This document shows positions 19,342 through 27,501 of a stretch of DNA of 64,000 nt, piece by piece (the first letter of the stretch is position 1; the number at the start of each line of letters is the position of its first letter). Under the pieces are notes generated by a model that did no database searches, had not been told where the DNA came from, and saw only the letters and a program-made list of their open reading frames with translations. The translations under genes and the position numbers were made by a program. Source of the stretch: Bauldia litoralis (lineage in GTDB: Bacteria > Pseudomonadota > Alphaproteobacteria > Rhizobiales > Kaistiaceae); contig CAMCWB010000008.1 of NCBI GenBank assembly GCA_945882315.1, positions 1-64,000 of the forward strand, in the 5' to 3' direction.

Positions 19342-20121
19342 GTGATCTATTTCCGGTCGATTCTCTTCAATGTCGTCTACTACGTCGTCTCGACGGCGAT
19401 GGTGATATTTTCCCTGCCCGTTTTCGCCTTCGGCAACGAGCGGGCCGGCGCCTGGGTCATCCGGACATGGGCGCGCACCGGCATCGTCCTGCTGCGCGTC
19501 CTCGCCGGCACCAGGCTCGAGGTCCGCGGTCTCGAAAACCTGCCGCCGGGCGGCGCCATCATCGCCTCGAAGCATCAGTCGATGTTCGAGACCTTCGCCC
19601 TCTTCCCGCGCCTGCCGCGCCCGACCTATGTGATGAAGCGCGAGCTTGCCCGCATCCCGCTGTGGGGCTGGTATGCGACCCGCGCCGGCTCGATCACGGT
19701 CGAGCGCGACCAGGGCACCGCGGCGCTGCGCCGCCTCGCCGCCGATGTCAGCAAGGCCATCGCCGTCGGCCGCCAGGTCATCATCTTCCCCGAAGGCACG
19801 CGGAGCACGCCCGGCGCCGTGCCCGACTACAAGGGCGGCATCGCCCATCTCTACAAGATTTCCGGCGCCCCGGTCGTACCCGCCGCACTGAATTCCGGCC
19901 TGTTCTGGCCGCGCCGCCGGATGCTCCGCTTCCCCGGCACGATCGTCATCGAATTCCTGCCGCCGATCCCGCCCGGCCTCACCAGCCGCGCTTTCATGGC
20001 GAGGCTCACGACCGAGATCGAGGCGGCCTCGAACCGGCTTCTGGCCGAAACCGCCGCCGCGAAATCGCCGCCGCCGATGCCGCCGGAAGCGGGCAGGAGC
20101 GTCGCCAATCCGGCGGTTTGA
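19342..20121 (+). CDS. 1-acyl-sn-glycerol-3-phosphate acyltransferase (PlsC family)
   Basis: A 259-residue membrane acyltransferase starting at GTG 19342 (VIYFRSILFNVVYY), 14 bases after ydcF. The family motif I is HQSMFE (His78 to Glu83), with Glu in place of the usual Asp of HX4D; this variant is frequent in alphaproteobacterial members and should be active. Motif III FPEGTR is at 149-154, and the basic VMKREL region of motif II precedes it. It acylates lysophosphatidic acid to phosphatidic acid in phospholipid synthesis. The C-terminus is Ala/Pro-rich and unstructured. Confidence 0.93.
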   Translation: MIYFRSILFNVVYYVVSTAMVIFSLPVFAFGNERAGAWVIRTWARTGIVLLRVLAGTRLEVRGLENLPPGGAIIASKHQSMFETFALFPRLPRPTYVMKRELARIPLWGWYATRAGSITVERDQGTAALRRLAADVSKAIAVGRQVIIFPEGTRSTPGAVPDYKGGIAHLYKISGAPVVPAALNSGLFWPRRRMLRFPGTIVIEFLPPIPPGLTSRAFMARLTTEIEAASNRLLAETAAAKSPPPMPPEAGRSVANPAV

Positions 20122-20142
20122 AGCGGTTTTTCAAAATTCCGC

Positions 20143-20172
20143 TTGCCTCGGCCCGATTCGATGTTCTATGTT
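20143..20172 (+). promoter_or_regulatory. Promoter with -10 embedded in a LexA box
   Basis: TTGCCT at 20143-20148 and TATGTT at 20167-20172 are separated by 18 bases. The expected transcription start falls at or one or two bases around A20180, which is the ATG of the small gene that follows. The -10 overlaps the LexA operator, a common way for LexA to block RNA polymerase. Confidence 0.5.
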
Positions 20173-20177
20173 TGTTC
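20163..20177 (+). promoter_or_regulatory. LexA (SOS) operator GTTC-N7-GTTC
   Basis: GTTCTATGTTTGTTC is an exact match to the alphaproteobacterial LexA consensus, a direct repeat of GTTC spaced by seven bases. The T-rich spacer also matches typical SOS promoters of the group. It lies two bases upstream of the next start codon, pointing to a DNA-damage-inducible gene. Confidence 0.75.
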
Positions 20178-20179
20178 TC

Positions 20180-20560
20180 ATGGTCGCCGAGCTTCTCCCC
20201 ATCCTCTCCGATGCCACTCCAGGCCTAGCCCGCCGGGCGAATCTCGGCGACCGATTCCGATATTGGCGCGGCCAGTCGGGCGAGCGCTACCTCTTCAGCG
20301 CCGTCCCATTCGACACGCTCGCCGACTATCGTTCGGCCGTGGCGATCCTCGCCGAGCCAACCCCCGACGGCCGCTTCCTCGCCTGGACGGCGGCGCTGAT
20401 CGATGCGTCCGGTACGCTCAACGCGGATAATTCCTGGCCGGAGGGCGAGGCCTACGGTTCGATCGCCTTCGTCCATTTCCTCGCCGAGACCGAGCAGCGC
20501 GCGCTTCTCGGCGATCTCTTCGCGCCGGCCGAGCCCGCCGAATTCAGCCTCGCGGCTTAA
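20180..20560 (+). CDS. Uncharacterised small protein, predicted SOS-regulated
   Basis: A 126-residue soluble protein (MVAELLPILSDATPGLARRA). It has no signal peptide or membrane segment and no motif I can name. It is moderately acidic, with a central FRYWRGQSGERYLFSAVPF segment suggesting a mixed alpha/beta fold. The in-frame ATG at 20168 lies inside the LexA box and -10 hexamer, so ATG 20180 is preferred. There is no Shine-Dalgarno sequence upstream, and the predicted transcript would start at about the ATG, suggesting leaderless translation. A dispersed repeat begins directly after its stop codon. Function unknown; DNA-damage induction is inferred from the operator. Confidence 0.75.
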   Translation: MVAELLPILSDATPGLARRANLGDRFRYWRGQSGERYLFSAVPFDTLADYRSAVAILAEPTPDGRFLAWTAALIDASGTLNADNSWPEGEAYGSIAFVHFLAETEQRALLGDLFAPAEPAEFSLAA

Positions 20561-20609
20561 AGCAATGTCAGGAAAAGTGGAGGCCGGTTTTCTGTCCGAC
20601 ATTGCGCAA
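20561..20609. repeat. Dispersed repeat, copy A (core GGAAAAGTGG...CCGGTTTTC)
   Basis: A block of about 49 bases beginning AGCAATGTCAGGAAAAGTGG and ending GTCCGACATTGCGCAAG. The outer parts are complementary (GCAATGTC with GACATTGC) and the inner part too (GGAAAAGTGG near CCGGTTTTC), so it can fold as a long hairpin. Three further copies occur in the window at 21181, 21247 and 25449. It starts at the first base after the stop of the LexA-box gene. Confidence 0.85.
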
Positions 20610-20617
20610 GATAGAAG

Positions 20618-20648
20618 GCTAAGGGCATGAGCACTTCATGCCCTTAGC
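20618..20648. terminator. Perfect 13-bp inverted repeat between convergent genes
   Basis: GCTAAGGGCATGA (20618-20630) and TCATGCCCTTAGC (20636-20648) enclose a five-base loop. The right arm contains the stop codon of the ChaC-like gene on the minus strand. It stands between two convergent genes and probably ends transcription in both directions, though neither side has a strong T tract. Confidence 0.55.
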
Positions 20649-21223
20649 TCTCCGGCGAGCCATGCGAGCACCGGATCCTCGATGCCGAGCGATGCGAGAT
20701 GCGTCGCCGTGTTGATCACGTAATCGCTGTTGATGCCGGAGCGCCCGACGCCGTCGCGGACGTGGCGGAGCAGTTCTTCGCGCGACAGCACGCCGGCATA
20801 TTGTTCGTGCCGCCGGTCGACGAGATAGGCGAGCGCCGTCATTGTCATGGACGTGGGCCCTTCCAGCCGGACCGGCCGCCACGCCTCGTGATAGACCTCG
20901 GTGACCAACTCGCGCTCGCGGAGATAGCCGACCACCGATTCGCGTTTGGCCCCTTCGACCCGGAAGGCGATGCCCCGGCACGAGCCGCCGCGATCGAGCC
21001 CGAGGACGAGCCCCGGCCGCTCGCGCGTCCCGCGATGCACCCAGGAATAGACGCAGAGCGCCCGGTGCGCACCAAGCAGCCGCGCCGGCGCCGCCTCGAC
21101 ATGATCGAAACCCGGCCGCCACATCAGCGAGCCATAGCCAAAGACCCAGAAATCGGAGATATCCGTCGCGGCTTTTACCGGAGCAAAGTCAGGAGAAGCG
21201 GGAACCGTCTTTCCGTCCGGCAT
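20636..21223 (-). CDS. Gamma-glutamylcyclotransferase, ChaC family
   Basis: A ChaC-like protein of up to 195 residues that would cleave glutathione to 5-oxoproline and Cys-Gly. The signature VFGYGSLMWRPGF starts at about residue 27, and YLRERELVTEVY matches the conserved glutamate region. ChaC proteins usually begin just before this signature, but no ATG, GTG or TTG is available there. The nearest start is ATG 21223, which lies inside dispersed repeat copy B; the first 15 or so residues (MPDGKTVPASPDFAP) are repeat-derived. An upstream ATG at 21289 lies in copy C. The start is therefore uncertain and the repeat appears to have supplied it. Confidence 0.82.
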   Translation of the reverse strand: MPDGKTVPASPDFAPVKAATDISDFWVFGYGSLMWRPGFDHVEAAPARLLGAHRALCVYSWVHRGTRERPGLVLGLDRGGSCRGIAFRVEGAKRESVVGYLRERELVTEVYHEAWRPVRLEGPTSMTMTALAYLVDRRHEQYAGVLSREELLRHVRDGVGRSGINSDYVINTATHLASLGIEDPVLAWLAGELRA

Positions 21224-21230
21224 GGCGCAA
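21181..21230. repeat. Dispersed repeat, copy B, overlapping the ChaC start
   Basis: Diverged copy of the same family: GAGCAAAGTCAGGAGAAGCG at the left, then GGAACCGTCTTTCCGTCCGG and CATGGCGCAAA. Its CAT supplies the probable ATG start of the ChaC-like gene on the minus strand. The copy is more diverged than A and C, consistent with an older insertion that became part of a coding region. Confidence 0.75.
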
Positions 21231-21246
21231 AAACCTAAGGACATTG

Positions 21247-21297
21247 GAGCAATGTCAGGAAAAGTGGAAACCGGTTTTCCGTCCGACATTGCGCAAA
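21247..21297. repeat. Dispersed repeat, copy C
   Basis: Near-perfect copy: GAGCAATGTCAGGAAAAGTG, GAAACCGGTTTTCCGTCC, GACATTGCGCAAA. The long palindrome is better preserved than in copy B, 17 bases away. On the minus strand it also contains an in-frame ATG (21289) that could extend the ChaC-like frame further. Confidence 0.85.
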
Positions 21298-21310
21298 TTC
21301 AAGGAACCTG

Positions 21311-21349
21311 GAGCATGATCCGATTCCACTGAAACGGATCATGATCTAG
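21311..21349. repeat. Palindromic repeat GAGCATGATCCG...CGGATCATGATC
   Basis: GAGCATGATCCG and CGGATCATGATCT are inverted around a short centre (attccactgaaa). Motifs of this type recur between genes in Hyphomicrobiales and are often found next to the AAGTGG/CCGGTTTTC family, as here, 13 bases away. It lies in the divergent region between the ChaC-like gene and the DUF2125 gene. Confidence 0.6.
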
Positions 21350-21405
21350 GGCCGGAGCGCGTTTCGCGGCTGGCATCGTGATCGCTCAGCGCCTATCAGG
21401 TCCCC

Positions 21406-22476
21406 ATGACAGACGCAACCGACCAAGCCGCCCCGCCGCCCGCCGATCGCTCGCCCCGCCGTCGCCGCAGCTTGGGCTCTTTCCTGTTCTGGCTCCTGGT
21501 CACGCTGGCGCTCCTCTGGCTGGCATATTGGTGGGGCGCCCGCGAGATCGCGGCAGCCGCCCTCGACCGCGTCACGGCCGCCGCCAACGCGCGCGGCTAC
21601 ACGGTCGAATGCACCGATGCGGTGAGCGGCGGCTTTCCGCTCAGCCTCGATCTGGCCTGCAGCCGCGCCGCCCTCGCCGGTGAGACCGACCCCCTGACGG
21701 CAACTCTTGACGGCGTCGCCGCCAGCGCCCCGCTCTATTTCCCGGGTCGTCTCACCTGGGACTCGGCCGGACCGCTCGCCCTCGACATTCCCGTCAGCCG
21801 CCTCGCTTTGTCCGCCACCTGGACGGCGAGCACTTCGCATATCGATGCCGGTTTCGGCGGCCTCGCCGCGGTCGCCACCCGCATCGAAGGCCTCAACCTG
21901 CGTCTCCGCCCCGAAGCGCGGCCGATCCCGCTCGCCGGAGCAACCGCCGAGCTTGCCGATATCGCCTTCGTGCCGGCGTCCGGTGACGACTATCGCCTGA
22001 CGGCCGTTGCCAAGGCACTGTCGCCCGAATCGGAAGGAGGCCAGCACCTGCCGGCGATCGATCTCGACGCCGATATCGCGGCCGTCGATTTCGGCGGCGC
22101 CCTCGGCACCGATCCCGGCGCCGTTTTCCGCGCCTGGATCGCGAAGGGCGGCGCGATCCGGATCGACCGACGGCAACACGCCGCCGGGGCCGGATCGACG
22201 AGCACCGCCGGCACGCTCGTCATGGCACCGGGCGGCGCGCTGACGGGGACGCTCAAGGTCAATATCGCCGGAATCGAGGCGCTCCCCGATCTCGTCGAAT
22301 CCTACAAGCCCGGCTCGCGCGACGAGGTCGCCCAGGTCGCGGCGGCGATCATGGCTTTCACCCGCCCCGTCGAGACCCCGGCCGGCCCGACCCGCGAATT
22401 GCAGCTCGGCATCCGCAACAATGTCGTCTCGCTCGGCATCATCCCGATCGGCGTCATTCCGAGCTTTGGCTTCTAG
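21406..22476 (+). CDS. DUF2125 domain-containing membrane-anchored protein
   Basis: A 356-residue protein (MTDATDQAAPPPADRSPRRR). A basic cytoplasmic N-terminus and one membrane helix (about residues 24-46) carry a large periplasmic beta-rich domain. GARGYTVECTDAVSGGFPLS-like sequence (here ARGYTVECTDAVSGGFPLS) is the recognisable DUF2125 opening, where GFP(L/Y) is conserved. It resembles AsmA/DUF945-like periplasmic proteins, but no function is established. The stop overlaps the tyrC stop by two bases in CTAG, so the two genes converge with no spacer. It is usually adjacent to tyrC in this order. Confidence 0.87.
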   Translation: MTDATDQAAPPPADRSPRRRRSLGSFLFWLLVTLALLWLAYWWGAREIAAAALDRVTAAANARGYTVECTDAVSGGFPLSLDLACSRAALAGETDPLTATLDGVAASAPLYFPGRLTWDSAGPLALDIPVSRLALSATWTASTSHIDAGFGGLAAVATRIEGLNLRLRPEARPIPLAGATAELADIAFVPASGDDYRLTAVAKALSPESEGGQHLPAIDLDADIAAVDFGGALGTDPGAVFRAWIAKGGAIRIDRRQHAAGAGSTSTAGTLVMAPGGALTGTLKVNIAGIEALPDLVESYKPGSRDEVAQVAAAIMAFTRPVETPAGPTRELQLGIRNNVVSLGIIPIGVIPSFGF

Positions 22477-23402
22477 CTCTTGTCCGTCTCGTGCGGCCGG
22501 CCGAAATCGGGCACGGCGGTTTCCTGGCCGGCCTCGATGATGCCGCGCCTTATCGCCCGCGTCTTGGTGAAGAGCTCGAACAGCTTGTCGCCCTCGCCAT
22601 AACGGATGAAGCGCTGCAGCGCGGTCAGGTCCTCGGAGAAGCGGCCGAGCATCTCCAGCACCGCCTCGCGGTTATGCATGAAGATGTCGCGCCACATGGT
22701 CGGGTCGGAGGAAGCGATGCGGGTGAAGTCGCGGAAGCCGCCGGCCGAGAATTTCATCACCTCGGATTCGGTCACCTCTTCGAGATGCGCCGCGGTGCCG
22801 ACGATGTTGTAGGCGATGAGATGCGGCACATGGCTGGTGATGGCGAGCACCAGATCGTGATGCGCCGGATCCATGACGTCGACATTGGCGCCGAGCCCGC
22901 GCCAGAATTTTGCGAGCGTCTCGACCGCGGCGGGATCGGTGCCGGAAGGCGGCGTCAGGATCGTCCAGCGCTTCTGGAAGAGGTCGACCAGCGCCGCGTC
23001 GGGGCCGGAGAATTCCGTGCCGGCAACCGGATGGGCCGGAACGAAATGAACATTCTTCGGCAGATGCGGCGCCATCTGCGCCACCACCGACTTCTTCACC
23101 GAGCCGACATCCGAGACGATCGCGCCGGGCTTCAGCGACGCGGCGATCTCCTCGGCGACCGCGCCCGACGCGCCGACCGGGATCGACAGGATGACGCAAT
23201 CGGCATCCTTCACCGCTTCCTTCGCATCCGCATGCCAGGAACCGCCGAGGCCGAGCTCCTTCGCCCGCGCCAGCGTCTTGGCCGTGCGGCTCGACACCGC
23301 GATGGTGCCGGCGAGATTGTGCTTGCGCGCCGCGAGCGCGATCGAACCACCGATCAGCCCGATGCCGATCAAAGCGAGCTTCTGGAAGATTGGTTCCGCC
23401 AT
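22473..23402 (-). CDS. tyrC: Prephenate/arogenate dehydrogenase
   Basis: A 309-residue NAD(P)-dependent dehydrogenase of tyrosine synthesis. The nucleotide-binding motif GIGLIGGS is at residues 13-20. HPVAGTEFSG carries the conserved catalytic histidine, and TSHVPHLIAYNIVGTA is the second conserved helix. There is no fused chorismate mutase and no ACT domain, as in the cyclohexadienyl dehydrogenases of alphaproteobacteria. It is the third gene of the chorismate mutase-hisC-tyrC operon, four bases behind hisC. Confidence 0.93.
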   Translation of the reverse strand: MAEPIFQKLALIGIGLIGGSIALAARKHNLAGTIAVSSRTAKTLARAKELGLGGSWHADAKEAVKDADCVILSIPVGASGAVAEEIAASLKPGAIVSDVGSVKKSVVAQMAPHLPKNVHFVPAHPVAGTEFSGPDAALVDLFQKRWTILTPPSGTDPAAVETLAKFWRGLGANVDVMDPAHHDLVLAITSHVPHLIAYNIVGTAAHLEEVTESEVMKFSAGGFRDFTRIASSDPTMWRDIFMHNREAVLEMLGRFSEDLTALQRFIRYGEGDKLFELFTKTRAIRRGIIEAGQETAVPDFGRPHETDKS

Positions 23403-23406
23403 CGTC

Positions 23407-24528
23407 TCAGGCCGCCTTCGCCTTGCCGAGGAATGCGGCGAGCCCGTTGATCGTCGCGCGGTTCGCCTCCTCGCTGCCGATCGTCATGCGGAGCGCATTC
23501 GGGAAACCGTAATCGGTGACGCGCCGCAGGATGACGCCCTGCGACAGCAGGAACGCGTCGGCATCGGCCGCCGTCCGGCCCGGCGCATCGGGAAAATGCA
23601 CCAGCACGAAATTGGCGACGCTCGGCGTCACCTCGAGGCCGAGCCCTTGCAGCGCCGCCGTCACTTTCGGCAGCCAGACTTCATTGTGGCGCACCGACAT
23701 GTCGAAATGGGCGCGGTCGCGGACCGCGGCGATGCCGGCCGCCATCGCCGCCGACGAAACGCTGAACGGCTCGCGGATGCGGTTCAGCACGTCGGCCACC
23801 GCCGCCGGCCCGTAGGACCAGCCGATGCGCAGCCCCGCCAGCCCGTAGATCTTCGAGAAGGTCCGCGTCATGACGACATTCTCATGCGCGGCGGCGAGTT
23901 CGATGCCGCTCTCATAGTCGTTGCGCCGGACATATTCCGCATAGGCGCCGTCGAGCACCAGGATGACCCGCTTCGGCAGGCCTTCATGCAGCCGCCGGAC
24001 CTCGTCGAAGGGCAAATAGGTGCCGGTCGGATTGTTCGGGTTGGCGATGAAGACGATCCGGGTCTTCTCGTTCACTAGCGCGAGGATGTTGTCGACATTC
24101 GCCGTCCGGTCCTTGATGCGCGCCTTGACCGGCGTCGCGCCGCAGGCCCGGATGGCGATCGGATAGATGAGGAAGTCGTGCTCGCAATAGATCGCTTCCT
24201 CGCCGGGCCCGACATAGGCGCGCGCCAGGAGCGTCAGGATCTCGTCGGAGCCAGCGCCGCAGACGATGCGCTCGGCATCGAGGCCATGCACCTCGGCGAT
24301 CGCCGCGCGCAATTCACGCACCGAGCCGTCGGGATAGATTTCGAGCTTGGCGGCGGCGGCGCGGAAGGCTTCGGTCGCGGCCGCCCCGGGACCATGCGGG
24401 GTCTCGTTCGACGACAGCTTGTAGAGCCTGGCGCCGCCGGTCGCCTTGGATTTGCCGGGCACATAGGCGGCAATATCGAGGATGCCGGGCCGCGGAATCG
24501 GCCGGTCTGGGGGTGCAGTCATCGTCAT
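23407..24528 (-). CDS. hisC: Histidinol-phosphate/aromatic aminotransferase
   Basis: A 373-residue PLP aminotransferase of fold type I. The PLP lysine lies in [17 protein letters not shown] at about residue 226; [12 protein letters not shown] and [10 protein letters not shown] supply the conserved Asn and Asp/Tyr. C-terminally, [13 protein letters not shown] has the phosphate-binding arginine typical of HisC. It converts imidazole-acetol phosphate to histidinol phosphate; placed between chorismate mutase and tyrC it may also serve phenylalanine and tyrosine synthesis. Its start overlaps the upstream stop by four bases. Confidence 0.95.
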   Translation of the reverse strand: MTMTAPPDRPIPRPGILDIAAYVPGKSKATGGARLYKLSSNETPHGPGAAATEAFRAAAAKLEIYPDGSVRELRAAIAEVHGLDAERIVCGAGSDEILTLLARAYVGPGEEAIYCEHDFLIYPIAIRACGATPVKARIKDRTANVDNILALVNEKTRIVFIANPNNPTGTYLPFDEVRRLHEGLPKRVILVLDGAYAEYVRRNDYESGIELAAAHENVVMTRTFSKIYGLAGLRIGWSYGPAAVADVLNRIREPFSVSSAAMAAGIAAVRDRAHFDMSVRHNEVWLPKVTAALQGLGLEVTPSVANFVLVHFPDAPGRTAADADAFLLSQGVILRRVTDYGFPNALRMTIGSEEANRATINGLAAFLGKAKAA

Positions 24529-25382
24529 GTCCTTGCCTGAGCCGGCTTCTGATAGAGCAAGGACGCTTCCCCGTCGACCGCAATGCCGGCAGCCGTGCCG
24601 CCGGCCTCGGTGATCGCCTCGATGCGCCCGCCGGCCTCCATGCCGAAGCGGGCGACGTCATAGGCGGCCGGCACCGCGAGCAATACTTCGGTCCGGCCGT
24701 TCTCTTCGGTGCTGACCAAGATTTCCGCGCCTTTCGGCGCCGAAAGCGGCCCCTTGGCGGTCACGGCGAGGATGCGGATCTCGGGTGGCGTCGGGTCCGA
24801 CAGCTTCGGCGAAATGACAAAGGCCGGCAGATCCGCCGGCCTTTCCTTTGCCCCGAGATGGGGCAGCAGCGCCATGATCTGCGGCGCGTTCGGCCGCCCG
24901 AGGCCACGCCACCAGGCGCCCTTGGCGGCGCGCGCCACGATGCCGAGATCGCCGGTCTCGCGGACCCGCGCCACGACGGCCGCCGCATCGGGCAGCGCCG
25001 TCAGCTTCACCGAGAAGCCGAAATAAAAGCGTGCCAGGTCGCGCATCCGCTCGGGCTCGACGGAGGTGTCGATGGCGACATCGAAGCTCGCCTGCATGCG
25101 CGTGAAGGTCGAGATGATCTCGCGCCAGAGATGCTCCACGGTCATCAGCGGCAGCACGCCTTCGTGCCGGGCGACCAGGCGGCGCATCATGTCGGCCTCG
25201 CGGCCCGGCCGGAAGGCGGCGCCGGGGCGGCTCGTTCCCTTGACGTGGATGAGGGTGTCGATGACCGAGCCGCGCTCGATCAGGAGGCGGTGCACCTCCG
25301 CATCGATCGCATCGATCCTGCCGCGCAGTTCGGCAAGCCTCCGCGCGTCGCCTTCGCCCTGGCCGGATAGGACACTCGACAT
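24525..25382 (-). CDS. Chorismate mutase (AroQ type) with C-terminal extension
   Basis: A 285-residue protein. Residues 14-95 form an AroQ helical domain: [20 protein letters not shown], then the [20 protein letters not shown] segment with the active-site arginines and the [14 protein letters not shown] third helix. It converts chorismate to prephenate. Residues from about 100 onward resemble a degenerate periplasmic-binding or prephenate-dehydratase-like region but lack recognisable TRF or ACT motifs. It heads the aromatic operon chorismate mutase-hisC-tyrC and overlaps hisC by four bases. Confidence 0.9.
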   Translation of the reverse strand: MSSVLSGQGEGDARRLAELRGRIDAIDAEVHRLLIERGSVIDTLIHVKGTSRPGAAFRPGREADMMRRLVARHEGVLPLMTVEHLWREIISTFTRMQASFDVAIDTSVEPERMRDLARFYFGFSVKLTALPDAAAVVARVRETGDLGIVARAAKGAWWRGLGRPNAPQIMALLPHLGAKERPADLPAFVISPKLSDPTPPEIRILAVTAKGPLSAPKGAEILVSTEENGRTEVLLAVPAAYDVARFGMEAGGRIEAITEAGGTAAGIAVDGEASLLYQKPAQART

Positions 25383-25448
25383 GAACCTGTTGCCCCGCCT
25401 CGATGAGCCCGGCCGCCGGAAAGGCGCCGGGCGGGGGCCAATTCATAA

Positions 25449-25496
25449 AGCAATGTCGGGAAAAGTGGGAACCGGTTTTCCGTCCGGCAGAGCCGC
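25449..25496. repeat. Dispersed repeat, copy D
   Basis: AGCAATGTCGGGAAAAGTGG then GAACCGGTTTTCCGTCCGGC, followed by a diverged end (AGAGCCGC instead of ATTGCGC). It lies in the short gap between the chorismate mutase start and the end of the NYN gene. It is the fourth copy in the window and the only one outside the 20.5-21.3 kb cluster. Confidence 0.8.
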
Positions 25497-25528
25497 ACCC
25501 CAGACGGCGTTCCCGCCGCATCGCCGGC

Positions 25529-27337
25529 CTACTGTTCGCGGTTGCGATTGTAAGAGGCGATGATGCGCTGGATCTCGTCGCCGATGTCGTCGCCTTCGGG
25601 AAGTTCTTCTTCCTGCGGCTGATCCGGTGCGGGCGGCGGCTCTTCGGCAACCGGCGCCTGTGCCGCGGCCTGGGCGGGCGCCGCGACGGCGGCAGCCCCG
25701 GTGCTCGCCGGCTTCGCCCGGGCGCCGCTATCCTCGACGAGAACATCGACCGCCTGCGCGATCGCCGCGAGGATGGAACTCTCGACCGCGTCCTTCTCGG
25801 CTTCGGCCGCCGCGGACAGGGCGGCGGCGGGCGCCGGCCTTGCCGGGGCTTGAGTCAGTGCCGGGCGGATCTGGATCGGCGCCGGCCTGACGGGCGGCGG
25901 CGAAGACGGGCGCATTGTTGATGCAGCGGGTGGCGGCGTGACCAGCGGCTTCTGCGGCGGCGTTGGCGGTCGCGCCGGTATCAGCGGCGGTTTCGTCGTG
26001 GTCACCGGGCGCGTCGTGGCGCCGGTCTTCGGCGACAGGACCGTGCGCACCATCGGCTTCGGTTCTTCGGGTGGCTTTGGCGGGGCAGGCGGCGGCGCCG
26101 GCGGCTCTGCCTGCCGGAGCGGTGGTGCGGGGGCCGGCTTCGGCGGCTCCTCGACAGGCTTCGGCGGAGGCGCCGCGATCACCGCCGGCTCGGGCCGGGC
26201 CGGCGCCATGGCCTGCTGCCGACGGCGGCTGGCGCGATTGGAGCGATCGTCGACCACTGGGGCCGGTGGCTTCTGCGGTGCGGGCTTCGGCGCCTCGGCG
26301 GCCGGGGCCGGCGCGGGAGCCGGTTCGCTGCGCGCCGCGGCCGGCTGGATTTCGGTTTCGACCGGCGTGCCAGCCGGCGCCGGCTGGACGCGCCCGACGA
26401 TCCAGGAGGCGAGGACCTGCTTTTCCTTGTCGTCGAGATTGAGCTGCGCATTCTCGCCGAGATAGAGAACCTGCTCGCGGAAAACTTCCGCCAGCCGTTC
26501 CGGCGTATCGCCGGTCGAGAAGACGTGGCCCTTCAGCGCCAGTCCCTTGACCACGAAGACGACCTGGCGGCGCGTCACGTTGCGGCCAGCAGCGGTCATG
26601 CGAGCCGCGACATTCTCGGCGGTCGCCTGGTGGTGGTAGCCCTTCTCGGCGATCTCCTCGACCAATTGGCGGAAGAGATCGGCATAGGTGCGCGGCGCAA
26701 AGAGCGGAACGCTCGTCGCGGCGCTGACCTTGCGGGCGAGCGATTCGATTTCGGACCGTTCGGCTGGCGGCGGTGCCGCTGGCACGGCCGCCTCGGCATC
26801 CTTCGGACGCTCGTCGGACAGGAGGACGGCGAGAAGGTCTTCCTCGTCGATCATCGCGTCGGCGATCGCCATGTAGCTGTCGGCCGTCACGGGATTGGCG
26901 TAGATCGCCGTCGAGCGGTTATGGGCCCGCAGCCGGATCAGGATCGGCGAGAGGTCGGTGTCGGCGGAGAGAAGGACAAACTCCTCGTAGCCGGCCGGAT
27001 GGTCGAGCGCGTCGATGGTGTCGAGCACCATGTGGATAACGGCGGCGTTGCGGTCGCGGCCTTCCGCCGGCGGGCAATCGACGACCTGGAATCCGTTCGC
27101 CAGGAAGGTAGAGCGCTCGCTGCCGAGCAGCGTCGGATCGGCATAGCAGCGGCGCATGAGGATACGGCGACGGGCAGGCGATTCGTCGTCGCCGAAAAGC
27201 GCGCCCGATTCGATCGCGGCAATCCAGGCCGGAACGCGCATGCCAAGCCGGTCGGCAGCAGTCCGGTCGCTCTCCTCGAGCGCGCGGCGGATGCTGTCAT
27301 AGTCGAGGAACAGCACACTTTTGATCGTTTCCGCCAT
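25529..27337 (-). CDS. NYN-domain protein with LOTUS-like domain and long disordered tail
   Basis: A 602-residue protein. Residues 5-165 form a NYN (PIN-like, Limkain/LabA) nuclease domain: SVLFLDYDSIR carries Asp12 and Asp14, and LLSADTDLSPILIRLR carries further acidic residues, the expected metal site. Residues about 200-310 (ATSVPLFAPRTYADLFRQLV onward) look like an OST-HTH/LOTUS-type winged helix. From about 315 to 560 the sequence is almost all Pro/Ala with Lys and Glu, predicted disordered, and ends with an acidic tail (EEELPEGDDIGDEIQRIIAS). An RNA-related nuclease role is inferred from the domains; the target is unknown. Confidence 0.85.
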   Translation of the reverse strand: MAETIKSVLFLDYDSIRRALEESDRTAADRLGMRVPAWIAAIESGALFGDDESPARRRILMRRCYADPTLLGSERSTFLANGFQVVDCPPAEGRDRNAAVIHMVLDTIDALDHPAGYEEFVLLSADTDLSPILIRLRAHNRSTAIYANPVTADSYMAIADAMIDEEDLLAVLLSDERPKDAEAAVPAAPPPAERSEIESLARKVSAATSVPLFAPRTYADLFRQLVEEIAEKGYHHQATAENVAARMTAAGRNVTRRQVVFVVKGLALKGHVFSTGDTPERLAEVFREQVLYLGENAQLNLDDKEKQVLASWIVGRVQPAPAGTPVETEIQPAAARSEPAPAPAPAAEAPKPAPQKPPAPVVDDRSNRASRRRQQAMAPARPEPAVIAAPPPKPVEEPPKPAPAPPLRQAEPPAPPPAPPKPPEEPKPMVRTVLSPKTGATTRPVTTTKPPLIPARPPTPPQKPLVTPPPAASTMRPSSPPPVRPAPIQIRPALTQAPARPAPAAALSAAAEAEKDAVESSILAAIAQAVDVLVEDSGARAKPASTGAAAVAAPAQAAAQAPVAEEPPPAPDQPQEEELPEGDDIGDEIQRIIASYNRNREQ

Positions 27338-27501
27338 CGTCCTCTTCTCTCGGCAGGGCCGCGACGCCCGCCTCTGGAACGGATTGGTGTTTGTTTCTAG
27401 CCTGCTACGGACCGGCTGTCTCGTATCATGAGATCGGATTCAGGCATCTTTTCGCCGTCCGCCGCCTCGGCTATCCACAGGCACGACTTTCAGGACGGAT
27501 C

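Noticed and set aside
20561-25496. Repeats as a possible CRISPR array
   Set aside because: Only four copies, irregular spacing from 17 bases to over 4 kb, imperfect identity and no cas genes; a dispersed palindromic repeat explains them.
25381-25563. Plus-strand frame beginning [11 protein letters not shown] just divergent of chorismate mutase
   Set aside because: It runs through dispersed repeat copy D and then antisense to the NYN gene; no family features and no ribosome site.
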